Shown here: one piece after another, positions 34,201-43,477 of the stretch
Position numbering within the stretch: position 1 is the first letter of the stretch
Layout: every line of letters begins with the position of its first letter
NCBI GenBank assembly: GCA_902784585.1
Contig: CACZVM010000005.1
Span: 16,065-80,064, forward strand
Direction: 5' to 3'
Length of the DNA stretch: 64,000 nucleotides
Source: an uncultured Bacteroidales bacterium
Lineage (GTDB): Bacteria; Bacteroidota; Bacteroidia; Bacteroidales; Paludibacteraceae
Position numbers and translations under genes: made by a program
Notes under the pieces: model-generated
Told to the model about the DNA's origin: nothing
What the model saw: the letters and a program-made list of their open reading frames with translations, nothing else
The model's database searches: none

Positions 34201-36467
34201 GTGGTTGTCTCGCTGAGTGCAAGGTCGACAGGCGCAGATAAAGTAAACTCATCTGTGAACTCAAAAGGAATAGATGCTACTTCAATGGCTCCGTCTTCCG
34301 CTATGCGGTCGTATACTTTGATCCAGTAACCGGTGTTTTCAGGATAGTTGATCCAGTAACCATGATTGTAGTAAACCGCTTGGTTACTATTCATCTTTGT
34401 TCCTGTTTCGTCTAGCGGAACATACATCGGGAGGTGATTATAGTCGTAGTCCGTACGGTATACGACATTGTTCGGCGTGGTTGTTCCGGATTTGTAGGAG
34501 AAATTCGTGTATCCGTTTTGTGTATATTCGGTAAATGCCACCACCGTATTGGAAGATGAAACGTTGTTTTCCTCACAGTCGTAGTACCAGATATTGGTGC
34601 CATCAATTTGCGTCATTGCACCATATTTGCCGGTATAGCTACCTCCAGTCTGGCTACCAGTACCTTTGGAGCCATCCCAATATGCGCCACTATAGAAATA
34701 GACGGTTACTCCGGACCAACCGAGTGTGTTGTTGAAATAGATCGTGCGTTTGTGCTCATAGATGGCTGTTAGTGTAGCATCGTATTCAGCGGTATAGCTG
34801 TTATCCTTGGTTGTCTTGTCTGCGCTAAGGGTGATGCCTTCTCCGGCTTTCCATTCTTTGAACTTGTAGCCGATGATGTCCGGGGCGGTGACATCAGTAG
34901 CATCGAGCGGGTTACCGGGTTGTGTGATGGATGGCAGTAGTACTTCATCTCCGCACATATACTTGATGGTGACGGTATAGTCGTTAGCAATGCGGAAGTT
35001 CTTTTTGAAGGTGCTGAGCATTGTTCCGCTTCCGCAGTCACCTCCTGTGCGAAGGACGGCCTCAATCTTGTAGGTGCCGGCAGCCAGGCCAACAATCGGG
35101 AAACGCACTTGGTTGGGTTTGGTGCCTCCTTCTGTATAGGCTTCGGCATCATGACCGGAGACAGGGCTTACACCGTCGCTGTATAATAATCGCCAGCATA
35201 CGATGGTAGCATCGCCGATTTTAACGGTCGGGTCGATTACGGCATCGGCGATAACATAGTCCTTGTCATCGTCACCCGTGGAAGTCGGTTGCACTTCCAT
35301 CACGGTGTGGGATAGCGTGATGTTATCCTCTATGGAATATTGCATGAAGTAGGCGTAGAGTGTCTGGTCTGAAGCAACATCCCAAACGTGTGCGCTGGAG
35401 CCATCGGCGTTGTAGTACTTTGTGCCGGTGCCGTTGTGGCCGGAGTAGTAGCCAGCGAAGTTATGATAAGCAGTAGCACCCGGCGCTGCGCCCATAGCAG
35501 GCATGTCGGCACCAAAAGTGGCCGTTACTGAACCGTTTGCGCCAGAGGCATAGTTGTCTTCGCCGGTATTCTGCAGCGTGACGGTGTAGGTGTTGGCCTT
35601 GAATCGTGCGTAAATGGTTTTTGCCTCTGTGGGATAGTAGGTATATGTGAGATTTGTAGATAAAGCAGAGCCTCCGCTGGGTGCAGCAAACCATCCCACG
35701 AAGGTATAGCCGTCATAGGCAGACACGGTAAGGGCCGTGGTGGCGGTGCGTGCTGCTGTGAGATCCGCTTCATAAACGTCTCCGCCAGCTATCATTTCGA
35801 GGTCTTGAGTGGAAGCGGACACCGCGTTGAAGGTGCCATCCACAAACTTGTAGGAGGATGAAGTGATTGTAGCCGGAACGATGCCGGAGGTGACTTCGGA
35901 ATAGGTGCTTCCGTTGTTGTATGAAACAGAATACTTAATCGTCTGCGTGTAGTTAAGATCGGTGCTATGGGTACCGAGATAATAACTATTTGATGGTTTC
36001 AGGTCATTCCCCTTCGTGGAAGAAGACGCTTGCAATAAATAGACAGAATTATTGTTAAAACCATACGTTTTGAATGAACTATACCAAGTACTGTTAGTGC
36101 CATTCCAATATTCGGTATCTCCATCTGATTTTGCGGATGAATTAGAGATGAAAGCCCATCCGTGAAATTTGGCTCCGCTCCATTCAGGGCCGTGCAGCGT
36201 ATGTGTATAGTATAGGCGTGTGTTTGGTATGTTGGAAAGCGAAGTAACGGCTGTATACCAGGAATAGTCATCCCCTCCGTCGTTTTGGTATTTACGTGCG
36301 GCTATTTGGATGGTACCCTTGTTGACAGTGGTGGATGCGTTAACATATGGGTCAAAATATATGTACGGGTTTCTTTCGAAGGCAATGTTGTTACCGGCCC
36401 AAGTATTGCTGAGCCCCCATGAAGAGAGGAGGAGAAGGGTGAGGAATATATGTTGGAACTTTTTCAT
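31266..36467 (-). CDS. Giant secreted surface protein with InlB-type repeats and a CBM26-like segment
   Basis: A 1733-residue exported protein. A signal peptide (FQHIFLTLLLLSSWGLSNTW) is followed by Asn/Ser/Tyr-rich modules. Listeria-Bacteroides (InlB B-type) repeats are visible as VSAYDGYTFVGWFAAPSGGS...AKTIYARFKANTYTV and IIGYKFKEWKAGEGITLSAD...LTAIYEHK. Next is a segment starting TIYFNNTLGWSGVTVYFYSG that resembles starch-binding CBM26 modules. The C-terminus (KRMIDGRLYIIRDGRIYDAR, then GTRVQ) is a short motif seen, from memory, on many Bacteroidales surface proteins and may be a secretion or anchoring signal. The start at 36467 is the ATG that begins the signal peptide. Role likely adhesion or glycan binding. 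Confidence 0.78.
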   Translation of the reverse strand: MKKFQHIFLTLLLLSSWGLSNTWAGNNIAFERNPYIYFDPYVNASTTVNKGTIQIAARKYQNDGGDDYSWYTAVTSLSNIPNTRLYYTHTLHGPEWSGAKFHGWAFISNSSAKSDGDTEYWNGTNSTWYSSFKTYGFNNNSVYLLQASSSTKGNDLKPSNSYYLGTHSTDLNYTQTIKYSVSYNNGSTYSEVTSGIVPATITSSSYKFVDGTFNAVSASTQDLEMIAGGDVYEADLTAARTATTALTVSAYDGYTFVGWFAAPSGGSALSTNLTYTYYPTEAKTIYARFKANTYTVTLQNTGEDNYASGANGSVTATFGADMPAMGAAPGATAYHNFAGYYSGHNGTGTKYYNADGSSAHVWDVASDQTLYAYFMQYSIEDNITLSHTVMEVQPTSTGDDDKDYVIADAVIDPTVKIGDATIVCWRLLYSDGVSPVSGHDAEAYTEGGTKPNQVRFPIVGLAAGTYKIEAVLRTGGDCGSGTMLSTFKKNFRIANDYTVTIKYMCGDEVLLPSITQPGNPLDATDVTAPDIIGYKFKEWKAGEGITLSADKTTKDNSYTAEYDATLTAIYEHKRTIYFNNTLGWSGVTVYFYSGAYWDGSKGTGSQTGGSYTGKYGAMTQIDGTNIWYYDCEENNVSSSNTVVAFTEYTQNGYTNFSYKSGTTTPNNVVYRTDYDYNHLPMYVPLDETGTKMNSNQAVYYNHGYWINYPENTGYWIKVYDRIAEDGAIEVASIPFEFTDEFTLSAPVDLALSETTTYGFKIYRADNQWFGNNGIMKNGNSGDVGQTPWEFKTSTSKCGLLTTAAGTYTFTLSFANKNGYNYVVGVHYPTKTGDFQVVYKDLATWSKGPHTAAWSHPSRVIYSEEGATDTVSFFISKGSSPTIQFRKVTGINSTTGEVSWGTPTSPININDDPAVEESGVYNLIVHQSGGAMSLVKIEKYTGPYYIRCGALHSKWGNYRNDYDHKMTYSAFSESEQNSFGEKFSHYKAKWCPRGTNVMFCIANDYSPCISDTLIQDYNNEYENIYADDPAHPDGELMAEHRGKDGKPDTDPTADMYSANIRFMWNWHTNKICRAYVASATNVAKRFLVLVGDAGLKDKDGNAIPATANLEANAVLLHDDQNWIYESYIKVVPGTYAKLYACYTTVEPKDAQYFRGDGGDEFFDDFSSDHAIKILGGESYSTTPQKMRIIYDFKTNRLVTAWMPSGDITGTQQIEADAMIIRDHQKDADCITMTNDDSKLSDVRTVYGVMKFNRWTLNNRRRGPGDTEDEIKEHCLTDEQIATYHPLLIGGEQIPVFERQHYFISFPFDVNLSDVFGFGTYGEQWIISRYNGLRRAQQGYFADNCFNHDCTNWDYIHSELGIDHNTFVLKANEGYLLSLDLSQMEYNDTTTFWLNQIHNVELFFPSNMHIETIATSEATLPALGEEYQCQINHNSDGLHPEMDHTIKDSYWRCIGVPGYNDYTMEVLTGEGGENIAWQPHPQWEIVTGSLPFLYEWNTTDNSLTPRSTHPFHFRPTFAYLVQCSSAIYWQKVVGKPNTSSIVARRQTKTIDYTWRLTLEREGTFEDQTYIRMSTMEQVTDSFDFGQDLSKEPKYNHAYLYSFVGNEQVAANSMSLHTEETTLIPLGVVLSKADQAGDYTFALPDGSDGIGITLIDSLSGMRTNLSTGLTYTATLSQGTHNGRFWLEISPVQETPTALDPVTDDNSRDYVRKRMIDGRLYIIRDGRIYDARGTRVQ

Positions 36468-36542
36468 AAGTAGATTAGTTTCGTAAAGATTGGACATTTA
36501 TTCGGACTATTTCTAAAATCACGGGATAATATACTATGTATA

Positions 36543-37010
36543 TTATAGGGTGTGGTATGATACGTGATTGCCTCGTTGCGCTCTCGTTGCGGTCTCGTTA
36601 TTGTCTCGATGAAAGTTAGTTTTTGAGTAGCGGATGGTGCGATAGGTGATGAATCCGCCGAAGAGGAGTGCGAAGAGTAGCATGATCCACGGTTCGCCAA
36701 TAGGAGGATCGGTGGAAGGCGGTGAGTCGGGGCGATCACCGAAATTACCGATCAGTCGGCGTTGGATATTCTCCCATTTAGCAGCCTCGCGTTGCGGGTT
36801 GGTGACATCGTCTTCGCTGATGCAATAGGTGGAAGGTGCATCAATATTAAACGGAATATAGACCATCGATGTGGGATATGCCACGCCGCTGGTCATGATT
36901 TTACACTCGCGCATCTCCAATAGTGGGGGAGGCTCCATGGTGTACATGGGCACGGCCTGCGCGCTTGCTATGCACACTACTAAAAGGAATGCAGTAAGAA
37001 CGTGTTTCAT
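36543..37010 (-). CDS. Small exported protein with sortase-type C-terminal tail
   Basis: A 155-residue protein. A signal peptide (HVLTAFLLVVCIASAQA) leads to a mature part beginning VPMYTMEPPPLLEMRECKIM with SGVAYPTSMVYIPF. Near the C-terminus is PPIGEPWIMLLFALLFGGFI, a Pro-Gly motif, a hydrophobic helix, then basic TYRTIRYSK: the three-part layout of C-terminal sorting signals. The last residues (NNETATRAQRGNHVSYHTL) are encoded partly by a period-11 array, so the gene seems to have been extended at its end. It is 75 nt upstream of the giant surface protein and probably cotranscribed. An exosortase-like gene lies at 55553. Confidence 0.68.
   Translation of the reverse strand: MKHVLTAFLLVVCIASAQAVPMYTMEPPPLLEMRECKIMTSGVAYPTSMVYIPFNIDAPSTYCISEDDVTNPQREAAKWENIQRRLIGNFGDRPDSPPSTDPPIGEPWIMLLFALLFGGFITYRTIRYSKTNFHRDNNETATRAQRGNHVSYHTL
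36576..36608 (-). repeat. Period-11 array in the 3' end of the 36543-37010 gene
   Basis: Three 11-nt units: ttgcgctctcg, ttgcggtctcg, ttattgtctcg. They share the TCTCG core with 28231-28263 and lie inside the last codons of the gene. Confidence 0.8.
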
Positions 37011-37033
37011 GGTTTGTGAATTGTAAATCGTGG

Positions 37034-37065
37034 CAAAGTTACAACTTTTTTTGCATTTATGCAAA
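37034..37065 (-). promoter_or_regulatory. Promoter of the small exported protein and giant surface protein
   Basis: Minus-strand TTTG (37062-37065) and TAACTTTG (37034-37041), spacer 20 nt. Confidence 0.82.
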
Positions 37066-37097
37066 TAATTAGTAAAAATTTCGTTAAAAATGGCAAA

Positions 37098-37131
37098 AAA
37101 AGAGAGACTTCCGTGAGGAAATCTCTCTTTT
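37098..37131 (-). terminator. Terminator of glgP
   Basis: A stem of AAAGAGAGA paired with TCTCTCTTT, extended by TTCC/GGAA round a GTGA loop, followed on the minus strand by a run of T. Confidence 0.85.
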
Positions 37132-37133
37132 GA

Positions 37134-37182
37134 GCTGTCAGTTGTCAGCTGTCAGCCATCAGATTTCTGAATCCTGAATGCT
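37134..37182 (-). repeat. Heptamer array (GCTGTCA)n between glgP and its terminator
   Basis: Seven 7-nt units: gctgtca, gttgtca, gctgtca, gccatca, gatttct, gaatcct, gaatgct. The first four belong to the same family as the array inside tsaD (54877-54922). Confidence 0.88.
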
Positions 37183-37185
37183 CTG

Positions 37186-39744
37186 TTACAACCAACGAAC
37201 GTAGCAGAAGTCCATGCGGTGGGGCAGGAGTTCATTCTGCGGATACATACGCAGGCAGAACTTCATGCCGCCGGCATAGTCTACCTGGTAGGTATTCTCG
37301 AAGAAGAGATGTGTGCCTTCAGCCTTGACGAGCTTCAACGGCTCTACTTCGTAGAGTTTGTCGTTGTTGTGGGTGGAGGTGCGAACCGCTACGAGTTCTA
37401 CGCCGATACCCTTGTCGTTGAGACTGTGTGTGTCGAGTTCTACAGCGATATTCAGCTTGTCACCTACGGTGAGAGTGGACATGTCCTTAGAGGAGGACTT
37501 GTTCACCAGTTCAATCTCGTCCCAGTGAGCGGCAAGGTTCTCTTTCCAAGCAGCGATCTCTTTGGCTACCTTGTAGTTGTCTGCCAACAACATATTATGG
37601 CGTTTAGCCAACTTGTTGTAGAACTTAGCGAAGTAGTCGTCAAGCATGCGCTTCATGGTGAAGCGCGGGGTGATCTTGGTAACGGAGTTCTTGATATATT
37701 GAATCCACTCAGGGCTGTAACCCTTGCTGTTCTTAGCATAGTACAGCGGGATGATCTCGGATTCGAGCATCTGGTAGATGGTAGCAGCATCGAGTTGATC
37801 CTGGTGCGCCTGATTCTCGTAGGTGCGTTTTTCTGTCAAAGCCCAGCCTGCACCCTCGATATAACCCTCGTACCACCAACCGTCTTTGACGGAGAAGTTG
37901 AGTACGCCGTTCATCTGTGCTTTCTCACCGGATGTACCGGAAGCCTCGAGCGGACGTGTCGGGGTGTTGAGCCAGATGTCGACACCGGAGATGAGTCGTT
38001 TAGCGAGTCGCATATCGTAGTTCTCGAGGAAGATGATCTTACCGAGGAACTGAGGCATACGGCTGATCTCGATGATACGCTTGATCAGGCCTTGTCCACC
38101 ACCGTCTGCGGGGTGTGCCTTACCGGTGAAGAGGAACTGAACGGGGTAGTTGGGGTTGTTAACAAGTTTGTCGAGACGCTCGAGGTCGGTGAACAGCAGG
38201 TGTGCACGTTTGTAGGTGGCGAAACGACGACCGAAACCGATGATGAGGTTATCGGGTTTCATCTCGCTGAGTGCGCGGATGATGCGAGCAGGATCGCCCT
38301 GCGACTTCATCCAGTCCTCGCGGAACTGCTGCTTGATATAATCCACCATCTTACGCTTCAGACCGAGGCGCGTAGCCCAGATCTCAGCATCTGGAATGTC
38401 GTTGTACGGCTTCCACATCTCGAGGTTGGATTGGTCGTTCTGCCAGCCTTTAGGCAGGTATTTGTTGTACACCACTTTCCAATCGGAAGCAGCCCAAGTA
38501 GGCATATGTACACCGTTGGTGACATAGTCAACATGCAGTTCTTCAGGGAAATAGCCGGGCCAAACGGGCGAGAACATCTTCTTGGATACTTCGCCATGTA
38601 GCCACGATACACCATTAGCCTCTTGGCAGGTGTTAAGCGCGAAGACAGACATCGAGAATTTCTCATTCTTATCTTCCGGGTTGGTGCGGCCCATACCGAT
38701 CAGGTCGTCCCACTCGATACCCAACTTGCCGGCGTACTCGTTCATGTACTTATAGAACAAGCTCTCCTCAAAGTAGTCGTGACCTGCAGGCACCGGAGTA
38801 TGGCAAGTGTAGAGTCCGCTGGAGCGTACCACTTCTTTTGCCTCGTTGAACGAAAGTCCCTCTTGTACCAGATCCACCAGACGTTGCAGACCCATCAGGG
38901 CAGCGTGGCCTTCATTACAGTGGTATACATCCTTCTTGATGCCCAGTTTCTTGAGCGCCAGCATACCACCGATACCCAGCATGATCTCTTGCTTGATGCG
39001 GTTCTCCCAGTCACCACCATAGAGCTTATGCGTGATCTCGCGATCCCACTCGCTATTAAGCTCATTATCAGTATCCAAGAGATACAGGTTCATGCGTCCT
39101 ACAGCTACCTTCCAGAGGTATGCTTTCACGGTGCGGTCAGGATAAGGCACCTCGACGATGAGGTTGCTGCCATCTTTCTCCTTCACCTGCGTGATGGGCA
39201 GGTTGCTGAAATTCTGCGCCTCATAGTTAGCGATCTGTTGTCCTTCGGGCGAGAGGGTTTGAGTGAAATAGCCATAGCGATAGAGGAAGCCGATGGCCGT
39301 CATATCGACGTTGCAGTCGGAAGCTTCTTTGATATAGTCGCCGGCCAAGATACCCAGACCGCCTGAATAAATCTTAAGAACGTGGGTGAGACCATACTCC
39401 ATCGAGAAATAAGCGATGGTCGGTTTTTTCTTGTCTTTCGGAGCGTCCATGTATGCGCGGAACTCGTCATACACAGCGTTCAGTTGTTTCATAAATTTCT
39501 GGTCCTTGGTCAGTTCTACCATCCGATCATAACTGATCGTGTTGAGCAGAACGATAGGATTGGAACCGGCACGGTGCCATGCCTCGAGGTCGATGTAACG
39601 GAACAGATCCTTTGCATCGCCATTCCAGCTCCACCAAAGGTTGTACGCAATCTCTTGCAGTTTGCTCAGTTCTGCAGGCAGAGTAGCGTGTACGTTGCAC
39701 TCTTTCCAAACAGCCTGATTGACATTACTTACTTTAACTTTCAT
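37186..39744 (-). CDS. glgP: Alpha-glucan (glycogen/starch) phosphorylase
   Basis: The enzyme releases glucose 1-phosphate from glycogen or maltodextrin. The 852-residue product is of the Thermotoga-type (short) phosphorylase group: [20 protein letters not shown] at the N-terminus, [52 protein letters not shown] and [20 protein letters not shown], whose Lys is the PLP anchor. A C-terminal domain of about 100 residues follows. Has its own promoter (39790-39820) and terminator, so it is a single-gene unit downstream of the murein cluster. Confidence 0.95.
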   Translation of the reverse strand: MKVKVSNVNQAVWKECNVHATLPAELSKLQEIAYNLWWSWNGDAKDLFRYIDLEAWHRAGSNPIVLLNTISYDRMVELTKDQKFMKQLNAVYDEFRAYMDAPKDKKKPTIAYFSMEYGLTHVLKIYSGGLGILAGDYIKEASDCNVDMTAIGFLYRYGYFTQTLSPEGQQIANYEAQNFSNLPITQVKEKDGSNLIVEVPYPDRTVKAYLWKVAVGRMNLYLLDTDNELNSEWDREITHKLYGGDWENRIKQEIMLGIGGMLALKKLGIKKDVYHCNEGHAALMGLQRLVDLVQEGLSFNEAKEVVRSSGLYTCHTPVPAGHDYFEESLFYKYMNEYAGKLGIEWDDLIGMGRTNPEDKNEKFSMSVFALNTCQEANGVSWLHGEVSKKMFSPVWPGYFPEELHVDYVTNGVHMPTWAASDWKVVYNKYLPKGWQNDQSNLEMWKPYNDIPDAEIWATRLGLKRKMVDYIKQQFREDWMKSQGDPARIIRALSEMKPDNLIIGFGRRFATYKRAHLLFTDLERLDKLVNNPNYPVQFLFTGKAHPADGGGQGLIKRIIEISRMPQFLGKIIFLENYDMRLAKRLISGVDIWLNTPTRPLEASGTSGEKAQMNGVLNFSVKDGWWYEGYIEGAGWALTEKRTYENQAHQDQLDAATIYQMLESEIIPLYYAKNSKGYSPEWIQYIKNSVTKITPRFTMKRMLDDYFAKFYNKLAKRHNMLLADNYKVAKEIAAWKENLAAHWDEIELVNKSSSKDMSTLTVGDKLNIAVELDTHSLNDKGIGVELVAVRTSTHNNDKLYEVEPLKLVKAEGTHLFFENTYQVDYAGGMKFCLRMYPQNELLPHRMDFCYVRWL

Positions 39745-39789
39745 AATATGATTGTTTGTTGATTTTTTCGTTTATTTCAAAAGCGGCCG

Positions 39790-39820
39790 CAAAATTACAC
39801 AATTTTTTTGAATTGTGCAA
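39790..39820 (-). promoter_or_regulatory. Promoter of glgP
   Basis: Minus-strand TTG (39818-39820) and TAATTTTG (39790-39797), spacer 20 nt. Confidence 0.78.
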
Positions 39821-39863
39821 GATTTTTCGAAAAAATTACCTACAATTATATAGAATGCCTATC

Positions 39864-40940
39864 TCATTTGGCAGTTTTTGCCAACGTCATTACCTCCTCG
39901 GCAATCCGTTTGGCTGAGTCGCGTTGAGCGAGTTGAAGTACGTTGGTGTGGAGCGACATGAGTTGTTCCTCATCTTTGATGAGACGTAGCGCTGTGGGTA
40001 TCAGTCGTTCTGCAGCCTCTGCGTCACGCACCAGCACCGCAGCCTCTCGATTGACCAGTGCCATGGCGTTGTGTGTCTGGTGGTCTTCGGCCACGTTGGG
40101 TGAGGGCACGAGGATGGCGGGTTTGCCCAGCAGGCACAATTCGCTGATAGATGATGCTCCGGCACGCGAAATAACCAAATCAGCAGTTGCATACCTATCC
40201 GGCATGTCAGACAAGAAATCCAGACACTCGATATTCTTCGGACTACCTGCTGCTTCCCATGCTGCTTTGCATTTCTCGTAATAGACCTTGCCCGTCTGCC
40301 AAACGACATGCAGATCAGATTTGCCCAGTTCGGGCAGGGCTGCTTTGACGGCTTCGTTGATGGTGCGTGCACCGAGAGAGCCGCCGATGATGAGCAGGTT
40401 CTTTTCGCCTTTATTCTTTGCCTTTTTCCCATCCAACAAGTTCTGTCGCACAGGATTGCCGGTGAGGATGATTTTTTCAGCAGGGAAGAAGCGCTCCATG
40501 CCCTCATAGGCCACACATATCTTGGCTGCCTTGTCACGGAGGATCTTGTTGGTGACGCCTGCAAAACCGTTTTGCTCCTGCAAAAGGATAGGAATACCCA
40601 TCTTAGCGGCAGCCCACATAGCTGCCCCCGAAGCGTAGCCGCCTACGCCGACTCCTACGTCAGGGCGGAAATCGCGAATGATCTTCTTTACCTGATGGAT
40701 GGATTTGGCGAGGTCGATGAGTACCGACACGTTCTTCCACGGCTGTGCACGGTTGAAGCCTCGTACAGGCAGTCCGACAATCTTGTACCCCGCTTGCGGG
40801 ACGCGCTCCATCTCCATTCGGCCGAGTGCGCCGATAAACAAAATCTCTGCTTCAGGATCGAGTTCCTTCAGCGCATTTGCGATACTTACTGCGGGGAAGA
40901 TATGTCCACCGGTTCCCCCTCCGGAAATGAGGTATTTCAT
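39864..40940 (-). CDS. murG: UDP-GlcNAc:undecaprenyl-PP-MurNAc-pentapeptide transferase MurG
   Basis: MurG converts lipid I to lipid II on the inner face of the membrane. The 358-residue product begins YLISGGGTGGHIFPAVSIAN (glycine loop I), has a second glycine loop in VGVGVGGYASGAAMWAAAKM, and the donor-site motif LVISRAGASSISELCLLGKP, PAILVPSPNVAEDHQTHNA. It is the last gene of the division/cell-wall cluster here; murC and ftsQAZ, which usually follow in this phylum, are not present. It is separated from glgP by 119 nt containing the glgP promoter. Confidence 0.96.
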   Translation of the reverse strand: MKYLISGGGTGGHIFPAVSIANALKELDPEAEILFIGALGRMEMERVPQAGYKIVGLPVRGFNRAQPWKNVSVLIDLAKSIHQVKKIIRDFRPDVGVGVGGYASGAAMWAAAKMGIPILLQEQNGFAGVTNKILRDKAAKICVAYEGMERFFPAEKIILTGNPVRQNLLDGKKAKNKGEKNLLIIGGSLGARTINEAVKAALPELGKSDLHVVWQTGKVYYEKCKAAWEAAGSPKNIECLDFLSDMPDRYATADLVISRAGASSISELCLLGKPAILVPSPNVAEDHQTHNAMALVNREAAVLVRDAEAAERLIPTALRLIKDEEQLMSLHTNVLQLAQRDSAKRIAEEVMTLAKTAK

Positions 40941-40944
40941 AATG

Positions 40945-40965
40945 GTCGTTAGACGTTAGTCGATT
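40945..40965 (-). repeat. Heptamer array between ftsW and murG
   Basis: Three 7-nt units (gtcgtta, gacgtta, gtcgatt) fill most of the 23-nt spacer and touch the ftsW stop codon. Confidence 0.7.
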
Positions 40966-42199
40966 ATTCCAATGTGAGGATAGGTACGTCCTCTTCGCTC
41001 TCCGTTTTGGTTTCTTCCACTTTCTCACGCAACTCCATCTGCTCGCGGCTGACGCTCATCATGATACCGAAATAGATGGATGTGATAAGGACGGATGTGC
41101 CGCCTCGGCTGATGAGTGGCAGCGGTTGACCGGTGACAGGTCCGAGTCCGACGGCCACGAGCATGGAGATAAGGGCCTGGCAGGTAATCATCAGTGCGAG
41201 TCCCATCGTCATGAGCATCGCCGGCGTGTCGGAGTAACGGCTAGACACGTTGCAGGCGCGGAAGAGGATCGCCAGATAGATGAAGATGAGGAAGGCTGCC
41301 CCGAGGATGCCGCTTTCCTCGACGATGATGGCAAAGATATAGTCGGCAAAAGCCAGCGGCAGGTAGTCACGCTCCTTGCTGTTGCCGGGCAGTACACCTA
41401 TCGGTGAAGTGCCACCGCGGGCGATGGCTACGGCCGAATAGACCTCCTGGATATTATCGTCGGTGAGGACGTATTTGGAGGCACCATCGTCCGCGAAATG
41501 CCGATCGAGTCGTGCCACCCATGTAGTGGCGCGCTTGAAGGGGCCATGCATCTCGCGGTGAGGGCGTACGAAGGCAAACTCGACGATGGCGTAACCGAGT
41601 CCGAGTATCAGGACGGCGATGCCGACGACGGAAAGCGTATATTTCCAAGGGATACGAGCCAGTATCCAGAGGCAGAAGATAATAAGTCCGATAAGTACGG
41701 CCGTCGAGAGGTTGGATGCCATGACGGGCAACATGACGATGCCGGCGATGATGAGGGTGCGGTAGAAATATTTCCGCTTGTCATCCTCGGAGTGAATACG
41801 TGCCAGTTGATCAGCCACCACGATGATGAGGCTTAGTTTCGCCAGTTCAGAAGGCTGGAACGTGATGCCGGCAATGCGCACCCAACGGGCGGCACCATTG
41901 ATGGTGACTACCAGCGGGTTGCCGGGTATCATGGTGGAATAGACCAGCAGGGTGCTGAGTGCCAGCAGAGCGTAACCGCCCAGACGCACCCAATAGGTGG
42001 GGATGAACTGAATACCGTAGGCGGCTGCGAGTCCCAGCACGATGAAGAACATCTGCTGTCCGATAGGTCCGAGGGCGGAGTGATGCATATACACGAGCGT
42101 GGACGACGCCGAGAACAGCGCGATGATGGCTACCACGATCAGAGTGATGAACAGTCCCCAGAATGTGCGGTCGATATATTTGAGCCCTGGTAGTTTCAT
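40964..42199 (-). CDS. ftsW: Peptidoglycan glycosyltransferase FtsW
   Basis: FtsW polymerises lipid II at the septum with its partner FtsI. The 411-residue SEDS protein has about ten membrane helices, starting with GLFITLIVVAIIALFSASST, and the conserved loop GPVTGQPLPLISRGGTSVLI near the C-terminus, plus FQPSELAKLSLIIVVADQLA. A cytosolic acidic tail (VEETKTESEEDVPILTLE) ends the chain. Its start overlaps the murD stop by 4 nt. Confidence 0.94.
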   Translation of the reverse strand: MKLPGLKYIDRTFWGLFITLIVVAIIALFSASSTLVYMHHSALGPIGQQMFFIVLGLAAAYGIQFIPTYWVRLGGYALLALSTLLVYSTMIPGNPLVVTINGAARWVRIAGITFQPSELAKLSLIIVVADQLARIHSEDDKRKYFYRTLIIAGIVMLPVMASNLSTAVLIGLIIFCLWILARIPWKYTLSVVGIAVLILGLGYAIVEFAFVRPHREMHGPFKRATTWVARLDRHFADDGASKYVLTDDNIQEVYSAVAIARGGTSPIGVLPGNSKERDYLPLAFADYIFAIIVEESGILGAAFLIFIYLAILFRACNVSSRYSDTPAMLMTMGLALMITCQALISMLVAVGLGPVTGQPLPLISRGGTSVLITSIYFGIMMSVSREQMELREKVEETKTESEEDVPILTLE

Positions 42200-43476
42200 A
42201 ACTTACGTACGGCGTTCATAAACTGTTCGCCACGATCTTCATAACTCTTAAAGAGGTCAAAGCTGGCGCAACAAGGCGAGAGCAACACCGTGTCGCCTTC
42301 GCGTGCGGCGCGGTAGGCTCCTTGGATAGCATCGTGCAGGTTGTTAGTATCGATGATTTGAAGACCGAAACCGTCGAAATGTTCATGTAGTTTCTCATTG
42401 TGCAGGCCCATGAAGACGAGGGTGTGGCATTTCTCGCGCACGAGTTCGTCTATCTCCGAGTAGTCGTTACCCTTGTCCTTGCCGCCTAGGATGAGAACGG
42501 TGGGGGTGGTCATCGACTCAAGTGCGTACCAGCAGGAATTGACGTTTGTGGCTTTGCTGTCGTTGATCCAGCGTACACCACGGACTGTAGCGACGTACTG
42601 CAGACGGTGTTCGACACCCTGGAAGGTCTTCAAACTCTCGCGAATGATCTCCTTGCGAATACCCACTACGTTCGCAGCGATGGTGGCCGCCATCGAATTG
42701 AGCACATTATGTCGTCCCTTCAGCGCCAGTTCGTCTTCACCTACCGGCAGCGGGTTGGGTTGAGTGAATCCGTAAGGATAGAGAGTGGCTCCAAGTTGTA
42801 GTTTCTTCATCTCACGATCTATTACGGGATCTTCTGCCCAATAGATGAATGCATCGTCTGTCGTCTGGTTGCGCGTGATGCGGAACTTGGCATCTACGTA
42901 GTTCTGGAACTGGAAATCGTAGCGGTCCAGATGGTCGGGTGTGATGTTGAGTAAGATAGCGACGTCGGCGCGGAAATCGTACATGTTATCGAGTTGGAAC
43001 GAAGATAACTCGATCACGTAGTAGTCGTGATCCTCATGCGCCACTTGCAGTGCCAGCGAGTTGCCGATATTTCCGGCAAGACCTACGTTGAGGCCTGCCT
43101 GCCGAAGGATATAATAGATCAGCGAGGTGGTGGTGGTCTTACCGTTCGAACCGGTGATGCAGATCATCTTGGCGTGTGTATAACGCGCCGCGAACTCAAT
43201 CTCGGAGATGATAGGTGTACCCTGCGCCTGCAATTTCTGGATGAGCGGTGCTGTCAGTGGAATGCCGGGTGATTTGACTACTTCGTCTGCATTGAGAATC
43301 AACTCCTCAGTATGCTTGCCGTCTTCCCACTTGACGCCGTTCTGGTCGAGCAACGCACGGTAAGGCTCCGTGATCGTTCCGCAGTCGCTCACGAACACGT
43401 CGAACCCTTTCTCTTTGGCGAGGATGGCTGCTCCGCTGCCTGATTCGCCGGCGCCTAAAACAACAATTCGTTTCAT
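42196..43476 (-). CDS. murD: UDP-MurNAc-L-Ala:D-Glu ligase MurD
   Basis: MurD adds D-glutamate to UDP-MurNAc-L-alanine. The 426-residue protein begins KRIVVLGAGESGSGAAILAK, has the ATP loop MICITGSNGKTTTTSLIYYI, ITPDHLDRYDFQFQNYVDAK in the central domain and WINDSKATNVNSCWYALESM, TVLILGGKDKGNDYSEID in the C-terminal domain. It is 1 nt downstream of mraY and overlaps ftsW by 4 nt, so the group is translated together. Confidence 0.96.
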   Translation of the reverse strand: MKRIVVLGAGESGSGAAILAKEKGFDVFVSDCGTITEPYRALLDQNGVKWEDGKHTEELILNADEVVKSPGIPLTAPLIQKLQAQGTPIISEIEFAARYTHAKMICITGSNGKTTTTSLIYYILRQAGLNVGLAGNIGNSLALQVAHEDHDYYVIELSSFQLDNMYDFRADVAILLNITPDHLDRYDFQFQNYVDAKFRITRNQTTDDAFIYWAEDPVIDREMKKLQLGATLYPYGFTQPNPLPVGEDELALKGRHNVLNSMAATIAANVVGIRKEIIRESLKTFQGVEHRLQYVATVRGVRWINDSKATNVNSCWYALESMTTPTVLILGGKDKGNDYSEIDELVREKCHTLVFMGLHNEKLHEHFDGFGLQIIDTNNLHDAIQGAYRAAREGDTVLLSPCCASFDLFKSYEDRGEQFMNAVRKL

Positions 43477-43477
43477 G

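Noticed and set aside
37134-37182. The repeated gctgtca units as a CRISPR array
   Set aside because: Units are only 7 nt and directly adjacent, with no spacers and no cas genes nearby.
37219-38601. Long plus-strand open frame opposite glgP
   Set aside because: The minus strand encodes an unmistakable phosphorylase over the whole stretch; the plus-strand product looks like no known protein.
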